From: an uncultured Prevotella sp.
GTDB lineage: Bacteria; Bacteroidota; Bacteroidia; Bacteroidales; Bacteroidaceae
Reading direction: 5' to 3'
DNA length: 12,215 nt
NCBI GenBank assembly: GCA_900552675.1
Contig: USAI01000075.1
Location: 1-12,215, forward strand
The notes beneath the pieces are model-generated. The model searched no databases and had not been told where the DNA came from. It saw nothing but the letters and a program-made list of their open reading frames with translations. Both the position numbers and the translations under genes were made by a program. Of this stretch, positions 1-6,653 are shown one piece after another (position 1 is the first letter of the stretch; every line of letters starts with the position of its first letter).

Positions 1-51
1 CGCGACCCCAACCTTGGCAAGGTTGTGCTCTACCAACTGAGCTATTTCCGC
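1..51 (-). tRNA. tRNA-Gly(GCC), 5' part, runs off the window
   Basis: Read on the minus strand, the window's first 51 bases begin GCGGAAATAGCTCAGTTGG, which is a normal acceptor 5' strand and D-arm (AGCTC...GAGC). An anticodon stem-loop CAACC-TTGCCAA-GGTTG follows, with anticodon GCC at positions 16-18, so it decodes glycine GGC/GGT. The T-arm and the 3' acceptor strand lie beyond position 1, so about 25 bases are missing through truncation by the window, not decay. A good Bacteroidetes promoter sits just upstream. Confidence 0.95.
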
Positions 52-94
52 AATATTTCTTGTCTCCAAGAAGCATCTCTCTTGATTGCGGTTG

Positions 95-125
95 CAAAGG
101 TAGTATTTTTTTTCGAGCCCACAAA
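95..125 (-). promoter_or_regulatory. Promoter of the tRNA-Gly gene
   Basis: On the minus strand, TTTG (122-125) is followed after exactly 19 bp by TACCTTTG (95-102). This matches the primary sigma factor consensus of Bacteroidetes (TTTG, 19-21 bp, TAnnTTTG). The tRNA 5' end at 51 is about 44 nt further on, which leaves a short 5' leader for RNase P to remove. Confidence 0.8.
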
Positions 126-184
126 CTTTTTCGGCACTTTTTTCAATATTTTCTTCAAAAAATGTTGTAAAAGTGCCGAAAAGG
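126..184. terminator. Long hairpin between nspC and the tRNA promoter, possible terminator
   Basis: A perfect 14-bp inverted repeat (ttttcggcactttt at 128-141, aaaagtgccgaaaa at 169-182) encloses a second 9-bp arm pair (144-152 with 159-167, one G:T wobble) and a 6-base loop at 153-158. Together they form a nearly continuous 23-bp stem. It starts 14 bases after the nspC stop codon, so it probably ends or protects the nspC mRNA. A clean U-tract is missing on the minus strand, so factor-independent termination is not certain. The stem ends two bases from the -33 element of the tRNA promoter. Confidence 0.5.
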
Positions 185-197
185 TTGCTTTTTGCGC

Positions 198-1406
198 TTA
201 ATCCATGCGCGAAAGATAGTCGTCGGGGGTATATTGTCGCAGCATTACCAGTTGGTTATCCTTTTGTTGCACCATAGCAATATCAGGATGCGTTATACCA
301 TTAAACATATTTGTTTTCACGGTAGTATAGTGCAGCATATCCTCGAAGATAATATTTTCGCCCACCTGCAAGGCATGGTCGAAGCGCCAATAGCCCATAA
401 AGTCGCCCGAGAGACAACTATTTCCGCCCAGCCTATATATATAATAAGGTGTATCGGCATCGTTACCCTTTGCGGTAAGGCTGGCCGCCTCGGCCGTTGT
501 TTCCAGCTCAACTATCTCGGCCCCGCGCACCGCTGGTGTGTAAGGCATCTCAAGACAGTCGGGCATATGGCACGTAAAGCTCACATTCAGTATGGCCGTG
601 CGTATGCCACCATTCTCTACCACATCAACCACCTGGGCCACCAGTTCGCCCGTTTGCCATGCAAAGGCGCTACCAGGTTCAAGAATAACCTTGAGATGCG
701 GATAGCGGCTACGAAACTGTGTAAGCAGGCGCACCAAGCGGTCGATATCATAATCGCTACGTGTCATGAGGTGTCCACCCCCGAAGTTTATCCATTTCAG
801 TTGGCTGAACCAAGGCGCAAAGTGGCGCTCAATATGCGCAAGTGTGCGCTCGAAGACATCCGACCCGCTCTCGCAATGGCAATGACAATGAAAGCCCTCA
901 ATGTCGGCAGGCAGCTGCGCAGGCAGCAAGTCGGCTGTTACGCCAAAACGTGTGCCAGGTGCACAAGGGTTATACAGGTCGGTGCCCACCTCCGAATACT
1001 GTGGGTTGACACGCAATCCGAGGCTAATATCGCCATTCACCTTGCGCACCCGTTCATGCAAACGCTCATACTGGCTGAGCGAATTGAAGGTGAGATGACT
1101 TGAGCATCGTGCTATCTCGTCAATCTCATTATCGGTATAGGCAGGCGAATAAGTGTGCGCCTGATGCCCAAACTTGTGGTAAGCCATTAGGGCTTCGGCC
1201 AGCGAACTGGCAGTAGTTGAATTGATATACTCGCGAAAGATGGGGAACGTCTTCCACAAAGCATAGGCTTTAAAGGCAAGAATAATTTCTACGCCAGCAC
1301 GCTGCGCCACCTGCTGTATCAGGGCAAGGTTCTTGCGCAAGCGTGCTTCTTCCAGCACATACATAGGCTGGCGTATCTCATCAAATGTATCTGTATTTAC
1401 TTTCAT
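198..1406 (-). CDS. nspC: Carboxynorspermidine/carboxyspermidine decarboxylase
   Basis: PLP-dependent decarboxylase of the alanine racemase/ornithine decarboxylase fold-III family. It removes CO2 from carboxyspermidine or carboxynorspermidine, the last step of the aspartate-semialdehyde-dependent spermidine route used by gut Bacteroidetes. It acts in the cytoplasm. Visible signatures in the 402-residue product are the PLP lysine in LAFKAYAL (about K46), HCHCHCE (about 173-179), the glycine-rich phosphate site FGGGH (about 208-212), LEPGSAFAW (about 242-250), TCHMPDCLEMPY, and the active-site cysteine in GGNSCLSGD (about C331). The frame stays open to a TTG at 1431-1433, but that codon overlaps the upstream stop. 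I chose the ATG at 1404-1406, 23 bases after the transporter stop. A low-complexity stretch at about 302-319 makes the protein slightly longer than the usual 375-385 residues. It is the second gene of an operon with the OPT transporter. Confidence 0.93.
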   Translation of the reverse strand: MKVNTDTFDEIRQPMYVLEEARLRKNLALIQQVAQRAGVEIILAFKAYALWKTFPIFREYINSTTASSLAEALMAYHKFGHQAHTYSPAYTDNEIDEIARCSSHLTFNSLSQYERLHERVRKVNGDISLGLRVNPQYSEVGTDLYNPCAPGTRFGVTADLLPAQLPADIEGFHCHCHCESGSDVFERTLAHIERHFAPWFSQLKWINFGGGHLMTRSDYDIDRLVRLLTQFRSRYPHLKVILEPGSAFAWQTGELVAQVVDVVENGGIRTAILNVSFTCHMPDCLEMPYTPAVRGAEIVELETTAEAASLTAKGNDADTPYYIYRLGGNSCLSGDFMGYWRFDHALQVGENIIFEDMLHYTTVKTNMFNGITHPDIAMVQQKDNQLVMLRQYTPDDYLSRMD

Positions 1407-1429
1407 GTATAGGGTTATGAAACATTGTA

Positions 1430-3421
1430 TCAAACCTTTTTCGACTTAGTGGCCCAAACGAAGTAGGCTATCAGCAAGGCATAAGCCACCAGAGCACATA
1501 CCTCTGACATTGGGTTAGCCATCCAAGCGTCGCTCACCATATTATAACCACCAAAACGCAGCAGAGCACTCACCACACCCATCAGGGCGCCACCAGCAAT
1601 AAAGCCACTGGCTATCAACGTGCCCTTTTCGCCCCGAGCCTCGTTTACCTGTTGTTTTTTCGAACGTGTGGTAACATACCAGTTAATCAAGCCTCCTACC
1701 AGCAGTGGCACGTTCAGTTCCATTGGGATAAACATACCCAGCGCAAAGGCCAGAGCCGGTATCTTGGCCCATGTCAACAAGATGGCCATCAGCGCACCTA
1801 CGCCATACAGCAACCAGGGTGCACCAGCACCTTGCATCAACGGTTCGATAACGGCAGCCATAGCGTGGGCCTGAGGTGCTGCCAAACTATCACCAGCAAA
1901 GCCATAGGTTTCGTTCAGTAGCATGATAACGCCACCCACGGTAGCGGCCGACACCAGTGTGCCAAGAAATTTCCAAGTCTGCTGCTTAGCGGGTGTCGCA
2001 CCCAGCCAGTAGCCTATCTTCAGGTCGGTGATAAAGCTGCCAGCCATTGATAACGCTGTACATACCACGCCACCCATCAACAGGGCGGCCACCATTCCCA
2101 CTTCGCCTCGCAAGCCTACGGCCACCATCACTACCGATGCCAAAATCAGGGTCATCAGCGTCATGCCCGACACAGGGTTTGAACCTACAATGGCAATAGC
2201 ATTGGCTGCCACCGTGGTGAAGAGGAAGGCGATGATAGCAACCAGCAAAATGCCTACTACAGCAAACAACAGATTGCCTTGCATCACGCCAAACCAGAAG
2301 AATAAGAAGATAACGGCCAATGTAACCAACGAGCCAATAGCGATAATCTTAAACGAGATGTCGCGCTGTGTGCGCACCTGCTCAACGTTGGCTTTGTTGC
2401 CACCCTTCAGCTCTTTGCCTGCCAGCGACACTGCACCACGAATAATACCCCACGACTTAATGATGCCAATGACGCCCGACATGGCAATACCACCAATGCC
2501 TATGCTGCGACCATATTCAAGGAAGATGGTTTCGGGCGACATTGAGCCTACGGTTTGATGAATATTGGCGTTCCACATATCCAGCACCACATTGTTAAAC
2601 ATGAGCGACATAATGGGCACCAGCACCCACCATACGGCAAACGAGCCCAGGCAGATAATGAAGGCATACTTCAAACCTACAATATAGCCCAAGCCCAGCA
2701 CGGCGGCACCCGTATTTACCTTGAACACCAATTTAGCATTGTCGGCCAACTGCTGTCCGGCGCTTATCATACGGCTGGTAAACACCTCGTTCCACCATCC
2801 ATAGGTGCTCACGATAAAGTCGTACAAGCCACCTACCAAACCAGCAAGCAGCAAGGGCTTTGCCTGGCTACCACCTTTGGCACCACTCAGCAGCACCTGT
2901 GTAGTGGCAGTAGCCTCGGGGAAAGGATATTTGCCATGCATCTCGCTCACAAAATATTTGCGGAAGGGGATGAGGAACAAAATGCCTAAGATGCCACCCA
3001 GCAACGAGGCGATAAACACCTTGAAGAACGAAACGGTGATTGCGGGATAATGGGCCTGCAAAATATAGATTGCTGGCAGGGTAAAAATGGCACCTGCCAC
3101 CACAGCGCCCGAACAGGCGCCAATGCTCTGAATAATGATGTTCTCACCGAGCGCACCTTTACGTTTAGCTACCGTCGAGGCCCCTACGGCAATAATAGCG
3201 ATAGGGATAGCAGCCTCAAACACCTGACCTACCTTCAAACCCAGATAGGCGGCGGCAGCCGAAAATATCATCGCCATTATTACGCCCCATGTTACCGACC
3301 ACGCGTTCACCTCTGGATACACCTTATTGGCATCCAGCACGGGCTCATACTGTTCGCCTTCCTTCAGTTCGCGGAAAGCGTTTTCAGGCAGTTGCATTGC
3401 CTTGTTTTCTTGATTTTCCAT
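1430..3421 (-). CDS. OPT-family oligopeptide transporter
   Basis: Integral inner-membrane secondary transporter of the OPT superfamily (bacterial branch), 663 residues with roughly 14-16 hydrophobic segments. These proteins take up small peptides or metal chelates using the proton gradient, but the substrate of this one cannot be read from sequence. Family-typical stretches are AAYLGLKVGQVFEAAIPIAI (about 57-76), the loop FPEATATTQVL (about 167-177), and SNPVSGMTLMTLILAS (about 414-429). The N-terminus is cytoplasmic and charged (MENQENKAMQ). The ATG at 3419-3421 is preceded by an A-rich leader of about 85 nt from the promoter at 3513-3543. The stop at 1430 is followed 23 bases later by nspC, so the two genes are very likely co-transcribed. 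Whether transport is linked to polyamines is open. Confidence 0.93.
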   Translation of the reverse strand: MENQENKAMQLPENAFRELKEGEQYEPVLDANKVYPEVNAWSVTWGVIMAMIFSAAAAYLGLKVGQVFEAAIPIAIIAVGASTVAKRKGALGENIIIQSIGACSGAVVAGAIFTLPAIYILQAHYPAITVSFFKVFIASLLGGILGILFLIPFRKYFVSEMHGKYPFPEATATTQVLLSGAKGGSQAKPLLLAGLVGGLYDFIVSTYGWWNEVFTSRMISAGQQLADNAKLVFKVNTGAAVLGLGYIVGLKYAFIICLGSFAVWWVLVPIMSLMFNNVVLDMWNANIHQTVGSMSPETIFLEYGRSIGIGGIAMSGVIGIIKSWGIIRGAVSLAGKELKGGNKANVEQVRTQRDISFKIIAIGSLVTLAVIFLFFWFGVMQGNLLFAVVGILLVAIIAFLFTTVAANAIAIVGSNPVSGMTLMTLILASVVMVAVGLRGEVGMVAALLMGGVVCTALSMAGSFITDLKIGYWLGATPAKQQTWKFLGTLVSAATVGGVIMLLNETYGFAGDSLAAPQAHAMAAVIEPLMQGAGAPWLLYGVGALMAILLTWAKIPALAFALGMFIPMELNVPLLVGGLINWYVTTRSKKQQVNEARGEKGTLIASGFIAGGALMGVVSALLRFGGYNMVSDAWMANPMSEVCALVAYALLIAYFVWATKSKKV

Positions 3422-3512
3422 TTACTATTTTGTTTATATTTTATTCGCGTTTCACATCCTTTTGTTAAGGTTATAAGTTATTCGTGTGCGCAAGGATAGG
3501 CACAATGGTTTG

Positions 3513-3543
3513 CAAATTTACACATTGTAAATGAGAATTCAAA
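3513..3543 (-). promoter_or_regulatory. Promoter of the OPT transporter-nspC operon
   Basis: On the minus strand, TTTG (3540-3543) is followed after 19 bp by TAAATTTG (3513-3520), a full match to the Bacteroidetes housekeeping promoter. The predicted start of transcription near 3507 gives a leader of about 85 nt before the ATG at 3421. The AT-rich leader shows no riboswitch that I recognise. Confidence 0.78.
3516..3532. promoter_or_regulatory. Palindrome inside the OPT promoter, candidate operator
   Basis: ATTTACA (3516-3522), the 3-base centre cat, then TGTAAAT (3526-3532): a perfect 7+7 inverted repeat that overlaps the -7 box and fills half of the promoter spacer. A dimeric regulator bound here would block polymerase. 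In AT-rich DNA a 7-bp arm can arise by chance, so this is a candidate only. Confidence 0.35.
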
Positions 3544-3659
3544 AAAAAAGCCTCACTATCTAACATGAAAAACAACCATAACCCTGCTTTCTGCCTCACC
3601 TATCGCAATCATATAATTAGCACTCAGCAATCTCTTTCTTTCATTTCTACTCACTACTA

Positions 3660-3804
3660 TCCCGTTAAAGTAAACTAATCGCTCTTTGAATTAATTGAAA
3701 AGTTCTCTTTGAAAGGACTGATTTCAATAATGTCAAAGAACTCGATTGTCCCCTCTTTCCGGGGTTATTTGATTAATATTTAACTGATCTCGATTTTAAC
3801 GGGA
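3660..3804. repeat. 145-bp inverted-ended segment, MITE-like
   Basis: The segment begins with tcccgttaaa (3660-3669) and ends with its perfect reverse complement tttaacggga (3795-3804). Between them lies a second imperfect inverted repeat: arms at 3677-3700 and 3722-3747 pair as AATCG/CGATT, CTTTGA/TCAAAG and TTAATTGAAA/TTTCAATAAT with small interruptions, closing a 21-base loop. No coding frame is visible. Short, AT-rich and inverted-ended fits a miniature transposable element or a transposon-end remnant. No target duplication is clear at the borders, so the class is unassigned. Confidence 0.4.
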
Positions 3805-3819
3805 CATTAATATCTTCAT

Positions 3820-3845
3820 AACAAGCCAAAGGTGTCAAAGATATT
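3820..3845 (-). pseudogene. Fragment matching the WYL regulator gene (NIFDTFGL motif)
   Basis: Positions 3826-3845 (ccaaaggtgtcaaagatatt) are identical to 8409-8428 inside the WYL gene, and the match extends to 24 of 25 bases at 3821-3845. On the minus strand both copies read N-I-F-D-T-F-G-L. The one difference is a silent third-codon change (GGC against GGT), which suggests coding ancestry. The fragment is cut on one side by the insertion sequence at 3846 and reaches an in-frame stop shortly after on the other. A 20-base exact match within 12 kb is not expected by chance. It is probably the scar of a paralogous WYL gene or of a recombination event. Confidence 0.5.
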
Positions 3846-4151
3846 ACCCCAGTTCGGGATAACAAATAGTTCATAAAAAAGTTGGTAGTCTCATAAATAT
3901 TTTGTATCTTTATATGTAAAAATCAATTAGTTACAAAACTATTTGATATAACTACCGATTACAAATTTACAGAATTATTTTGTATAATAGACGAGTTTTG
4001 CAAACATTTTGATGCAGAAAATGCAGGAAATCTAAGGGCAAAACAACTTCTTTCTGCCTTCTGTTATTACCCACTCCTAATGGTATGGGGAGGAGGCGTA
4101 TTCACGCTGCATTTGTATTGTATAAGACGCTCGGCTATTCCGAACTGGGGT
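3846..4151 (+). mobile_element. Degenerate insertion sequence remnant, probably IS982 family (306 bp)
   Basis: The left end accccagttcgggata (3846-3861) and the right end tattccgaactggggt (4136-4151) are inverted repeats matching at 15 of 16 bases and starting with ACCC, as IS982-family ends often do. The flanks gatatt (3840-3845) and catatt (4152-4157) look like a 6-bp target duplication with one change. The element is far too short for a complete IS of about 1 kb, so most of the transposase has been deleted, and only its beginning can be recognised. The family assignment rests on remembered similarity of the N-terminal peptide and on the ACCC ends. Confidence 0.65.
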
Positions 4152-4190
4152 CATATTTGTAATGTTAAATATGATTTTGGTGCAAAATAA
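3948..4190 (+). pseudogene. Truncated transposase (N-terminal fragment)
   Basis: A plus-strand reading frame without an ATG near its beginning (the expected start reads ATA at 3948-3950) gives TTDYKFTELFCIIDEFC, then KHFDAENAGN. This resembles the N-terminus of Bacteroidales IS982-type transposases. After about 28 residues the resemblance ends, and the frame runs through the right terminal repeat to a stop at 4188-4190 outside the element. No DDE catalytic residues can be present in so short a product, so it is dead. Confidence 0.6.
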
Positions 4191-4234
4191 CAATGGAGGT
4201 GCGAACATGCCTTTTTCTAAGTGAACTCCATTGT
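4190..4234 (-). terminator. Hairpin downstream of the three-gene operon, possible terminator
   Basis: acaatggag (4190-4198) and ctccattgt (4226-4234) form a perfect 9-bp stem around a 27-base loop, 52 bases past the stop codon of the DUF262-HNH gene. On the minus strand the stem is followed by TATTTTG, a short U-rich run. The position suits a transcription terminator for the operon. The large loop makes it weaker than a classic one. Confidence 0.4.
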
Positions 4235-4286
4235 ATGTGGTGGTGTCCTTTACTGTAATTTTTTATGTTGATATATTTAGTTTGTA

Positions 4287-6650
4287 TTACATCGTTTGTA
4301 ATTTTTCTTTATAGTCGTTCATTTTATCAACAATCGTTCTAATGTCAAGACTTTCGAAACTAGAATCGCGTTCGTACCACCAATTATTTAATTCCATGTA
4401 ATCTGCGCTATCTGGGCTGAAAAGTTTCTGATTTTCTCGTGTAACATGCGTACCAGGAGCCTTTCTTATGCCAATCTCTACATTTCTAACGATACCTTCT
4501 TCTATTACGCCATGCCATTCGTAGCACACCATAAATTCTCCCATAACTATTCCGACGCCAATCCATTCTCTTGCCCAGTCTTGTTCTCGCTCTATCCAGT
4601 GGTCATTTCCATCATCTGCGGCAAAGTGAGGCTTGGCATTTGGTAAGGACTCCATTACCGAAAGTATCAAATTCTTTCTTTTCTGCAAGGTTTCTGAGAG
4701 TACACATTTATCAACTACAGGACGAATCACCTGATACACAGATGAATAAATCATGCAGTATCGTTTAAATGTGAGCTTAGCAAATCGGACGCTGTCTTCA
4801 TTACTATCAGTAATGTTTTGCTTGAGAGATTCAACCTCTGGTAAGAAACAAAGTGTTTCTGCGTTATCGTAATATTCAGAATAGTCGGTTGTTTTGCCTT
4901 TACTTCTATTTGCCTCAAAGGAGATTGCTGCCATATTTCCAATACTCCAAAGCCAGTCTTTGTCGTAGTCTCGGAAAGGGCCCCTTTTATTGCGAATCCA
5001 TTCCTGTGGTACGATATGATCAAAATCCCACGGTCTGTTTTCTTCTGCCCACATGTCTTGCCTTGCAGGATCATAATTCCGGAAATGGGTATTTAAGTAT
5101 TGTCTCTCAGCATAGAGCAGCATTTGCTTGGCTTCAGCTGTTCCATACCAAAAAGTCCGATTAAAGAAATGTTTTACTGGTGCTGGCAGACTATTCCATA
5201 TTCTCCATTTTTCGGACTCTCCTATAGTGAATAGGTTCTTAACTTCTTCGAGAGAATAAACGTGTAGTAAATGACAATCATGCATCAACCTCGAAATCCC
5301 TTGTAAGATATTTGATATATTAATACCATTCTTGAATCGTTGGAAAATCTCTTGAACACAAAGTTTTTTGTCATTCCCAAACCAATGAAGCATAAATGCC
5401 AATGCTTTAATTTCACAGGCTGACAAATTAATGGGTGACTCCATGTCTTTACGAGCCATATACATTAAAAGCAAATAGACATCTGGAGAATTTCGTGCAA
5501 TAATGGTGCGCAAGATATTTGGTGTACGTAACACGCTATCTTCTTTTGCACCTAACCATTCATCAACCTTATTCAGGATGTTTTCCAAGCGATTTCCTTC
5601 ATATAGAAACTCTATCTTTTCTCTTTCATCAGTCTTTATTGCCGCACTTCGGATCTGCTTGATGGTCATTTCTCCCTTAAAACTCTTGTCGTTGTCTGAA
5701 GTTAATGCAAGACGGAATGCTAACATTACGAGTTTTGCAGGACTCATATAATTCTCTGCCAGACAATCATTGACCTCCTTGATTGACGGCCAATATGCTT
5801 TAATGGCAGAATAGTTCAAATCATCTCTTGAAATAGCCGTTCCTCCAGTGTTTAGCCTGGTGAACAGAACTTCCAATGTTGTCTGTGCCATTAATTCCTC
5901 TGTAGTTTCTGTTTCCATTACTTCCTTAGGTAAATGATTACAGGTTATCATATAACTCTTCAATGCATTGAATGCAGGAAATAATACGTCACGAAGATAT
6001 GTCTTAGCTTCATTGGACTGTTCTACTATTTCGTTAAATCTCGCCCGATAAGAGAAATCTGTGGAATTAAATTCAGCAATAGCCCCCTTAACAAAAGTAT
6101 CCGCATCAGAAGACTTTTCTACTGCTTTCAACAAGCAATACAATGGTATTGGTAAATGTGCCTCTACGGGCCATGTTTCTGATAATGAGAAATGGTCGTT
6201 ATAGATATTTCCTTTCAAATTAAACTGATTCAAGGCATTCCTTTTTTCTGCAGTATTTAATCGATTTGCATCATCGTCGTTCTTAAATCCCCATGGGTGA
6301 GGTGTTGTCGTTGCTTTAATCCAAAAACAACGAGTGGAGTTGTTGGAAGATGATGGCAATAAGTCAATCCATAATACGGCTCTTGCAGCCTTTACTGTAT
6401 TAAATCCGATACTGATTGCATTATATCTTTGCTGTCCATCCATAAGGTAATATTTTCCAGAGCCTTCTTTGTTGACAATATCTGACAGCATGAAAGAACC
6501 GATGGGAAAGCCTCTGAGAATGGAATCCCAGAGAAGTTCAACCTGACGAGGTTTCCACACGAGACCTCTCTGAAGTGCGGGGATTAGAACCTCAGATTCG
6601 TCTGAAGTCCATGATGCAATTTGCCAAAGTGTATAAGATAAATTCTTCAT
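4287..6650 (-). CDS. DUF262 and HNH endonuclease protein, GmrSD-like
   Basis: 787 residues. The N-terminal DUF262 (GmrS-like) domain shows IPALQRGLVW (23-32, the conserved QR), ILRGFPIGSFML (44-55) and the nucleotide-binding signature DGQQR (71-75), then FTRLNTGGTAIS (263-274). In GmrSD, SspE and BrxU proteins this domain binds and hydrolyses NTP and regulates cleavage. The HNH nuclease part (DUF1524/GmrD-like) lies at about 538-590: WDFDHIVPQEW (541-551, catalytic DH 544-545), SIGNMAAIS, and NRSK (581-584). A C-terminal extension (about 660-787, Trp-rich, not recognised) may read the target. All key residues are present, so it should be active. Known relatives cut modified (glucosylated, hydroxymethylated or phosphorothioated) DNA, and the target here is unknown. 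The ATG at 6648-6650 lies 3 bases after the RhuM-Doc stop with AGGA overlapping that stop, suggesting coupled translation. Confidence 0.85.
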   Translation of the reverse strand: MKNLSYTLWQIASWTSDESEVLIPALQRGLVWKPRQVELLWDSILRGFPIGSFMLSDIVNKEGSGKYYLMDGQQRYNAISIGFNTVKAARAVLWIDLLPSSSNNSTRCFWIKATTTPHPWGFKNDDDANRLNTAEKRNALNQFNLKGNIYNDHFSLSETWPVEAHLPIPLYCLLKAVEKSSDADTFVKGAIAEFNSTDFSYRARFNEIVEQSNEAKTYLRDVLFPAFNALKSYMITCNHLPKEVMETETTEELMAQTTLEVLFTRLNTGGTAISRDDLNYSAIKAYWPSIKEVNDCLAENYMSPAKLVMLAFRLALTSDNDKSFKGEMTIKQIRSAAIKTDEREKIEFLYEGNRLENILNKVDEWLGAKEDSVLRTPNILRTIIARNSPDVYLLLMYMARKDMESPINLSACEIKALAFMLHWFGNDKKLCVQEIFQRFKNGINISNILQGISRLMHDCHLLHVYSLEEVKNLFTIGESEKWRIWNSLPAPVKHFFNRTFWYGTAEAKQMLLYAERQYLNTHFRNYDPARQDMWAEENRPWDFDHIVPQEWIRNKRGPFRDYDKDWLWSIGNMAAISFEANRSKGKTTDYSEYYDNAETLCFLPEVESLKQNITDSNEDSVRFAKLTFKRYCMIYSSVYQVIRPVVDKCVLSETLQKRKNLILSVMESLPNAKPHFAADDGNDHWIEREQDWAREWIGVGIVMGEFMVCYEWHGVIEEGIVRNVEIGIRKAPGTHVTRENQKLFSPDSADYMELNNWWYERDSSFESLDIRTIVDKMNDYKEKLQTM

Positions 6651-6653
6651 TTC

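Noticed and set aside
1..51. tRNA-Gly as the integration site of the island
   Set aside because: The island begins about 3.5 kb away behind a normal housekeeping operon, and no repeat of the tRNA 3' end is seen. The 3' end itself lies outside the window.
192..1103. Long open frame on the plus strand opposite nspC
   Set aside because: The minus strand encodes a clear NspC with all active-site motifs. The plus-strand product has no recognisable family and no promoter, so it is a by-product of GC-rich coding sequence.
1407..1433. TTG start for nspC overlapping the OPT stop codon
   Set aside because: The residues it adds (MIQCFITLY) do not resemble NspC N-termini. The ATG at 1404-1406 gives a natural start.
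3422..3512. Riboswitch in the OPT leader
   Set aside because: The leader of about 85 nt is AT-rich without a conserved core or clear paired elements.
3750..3766. Small hairpin cccctctttccgggg as terminator
   Set aside because: The stem is only about 4 bp, has no U-tract, and no gene ends nearby.
3826..3845. CRISPR-like spacer or guide matching the WYL gene
   Set aside because: There are no flanking repeats, and the silent codon difference and shared reading frame point to a gene remnant.
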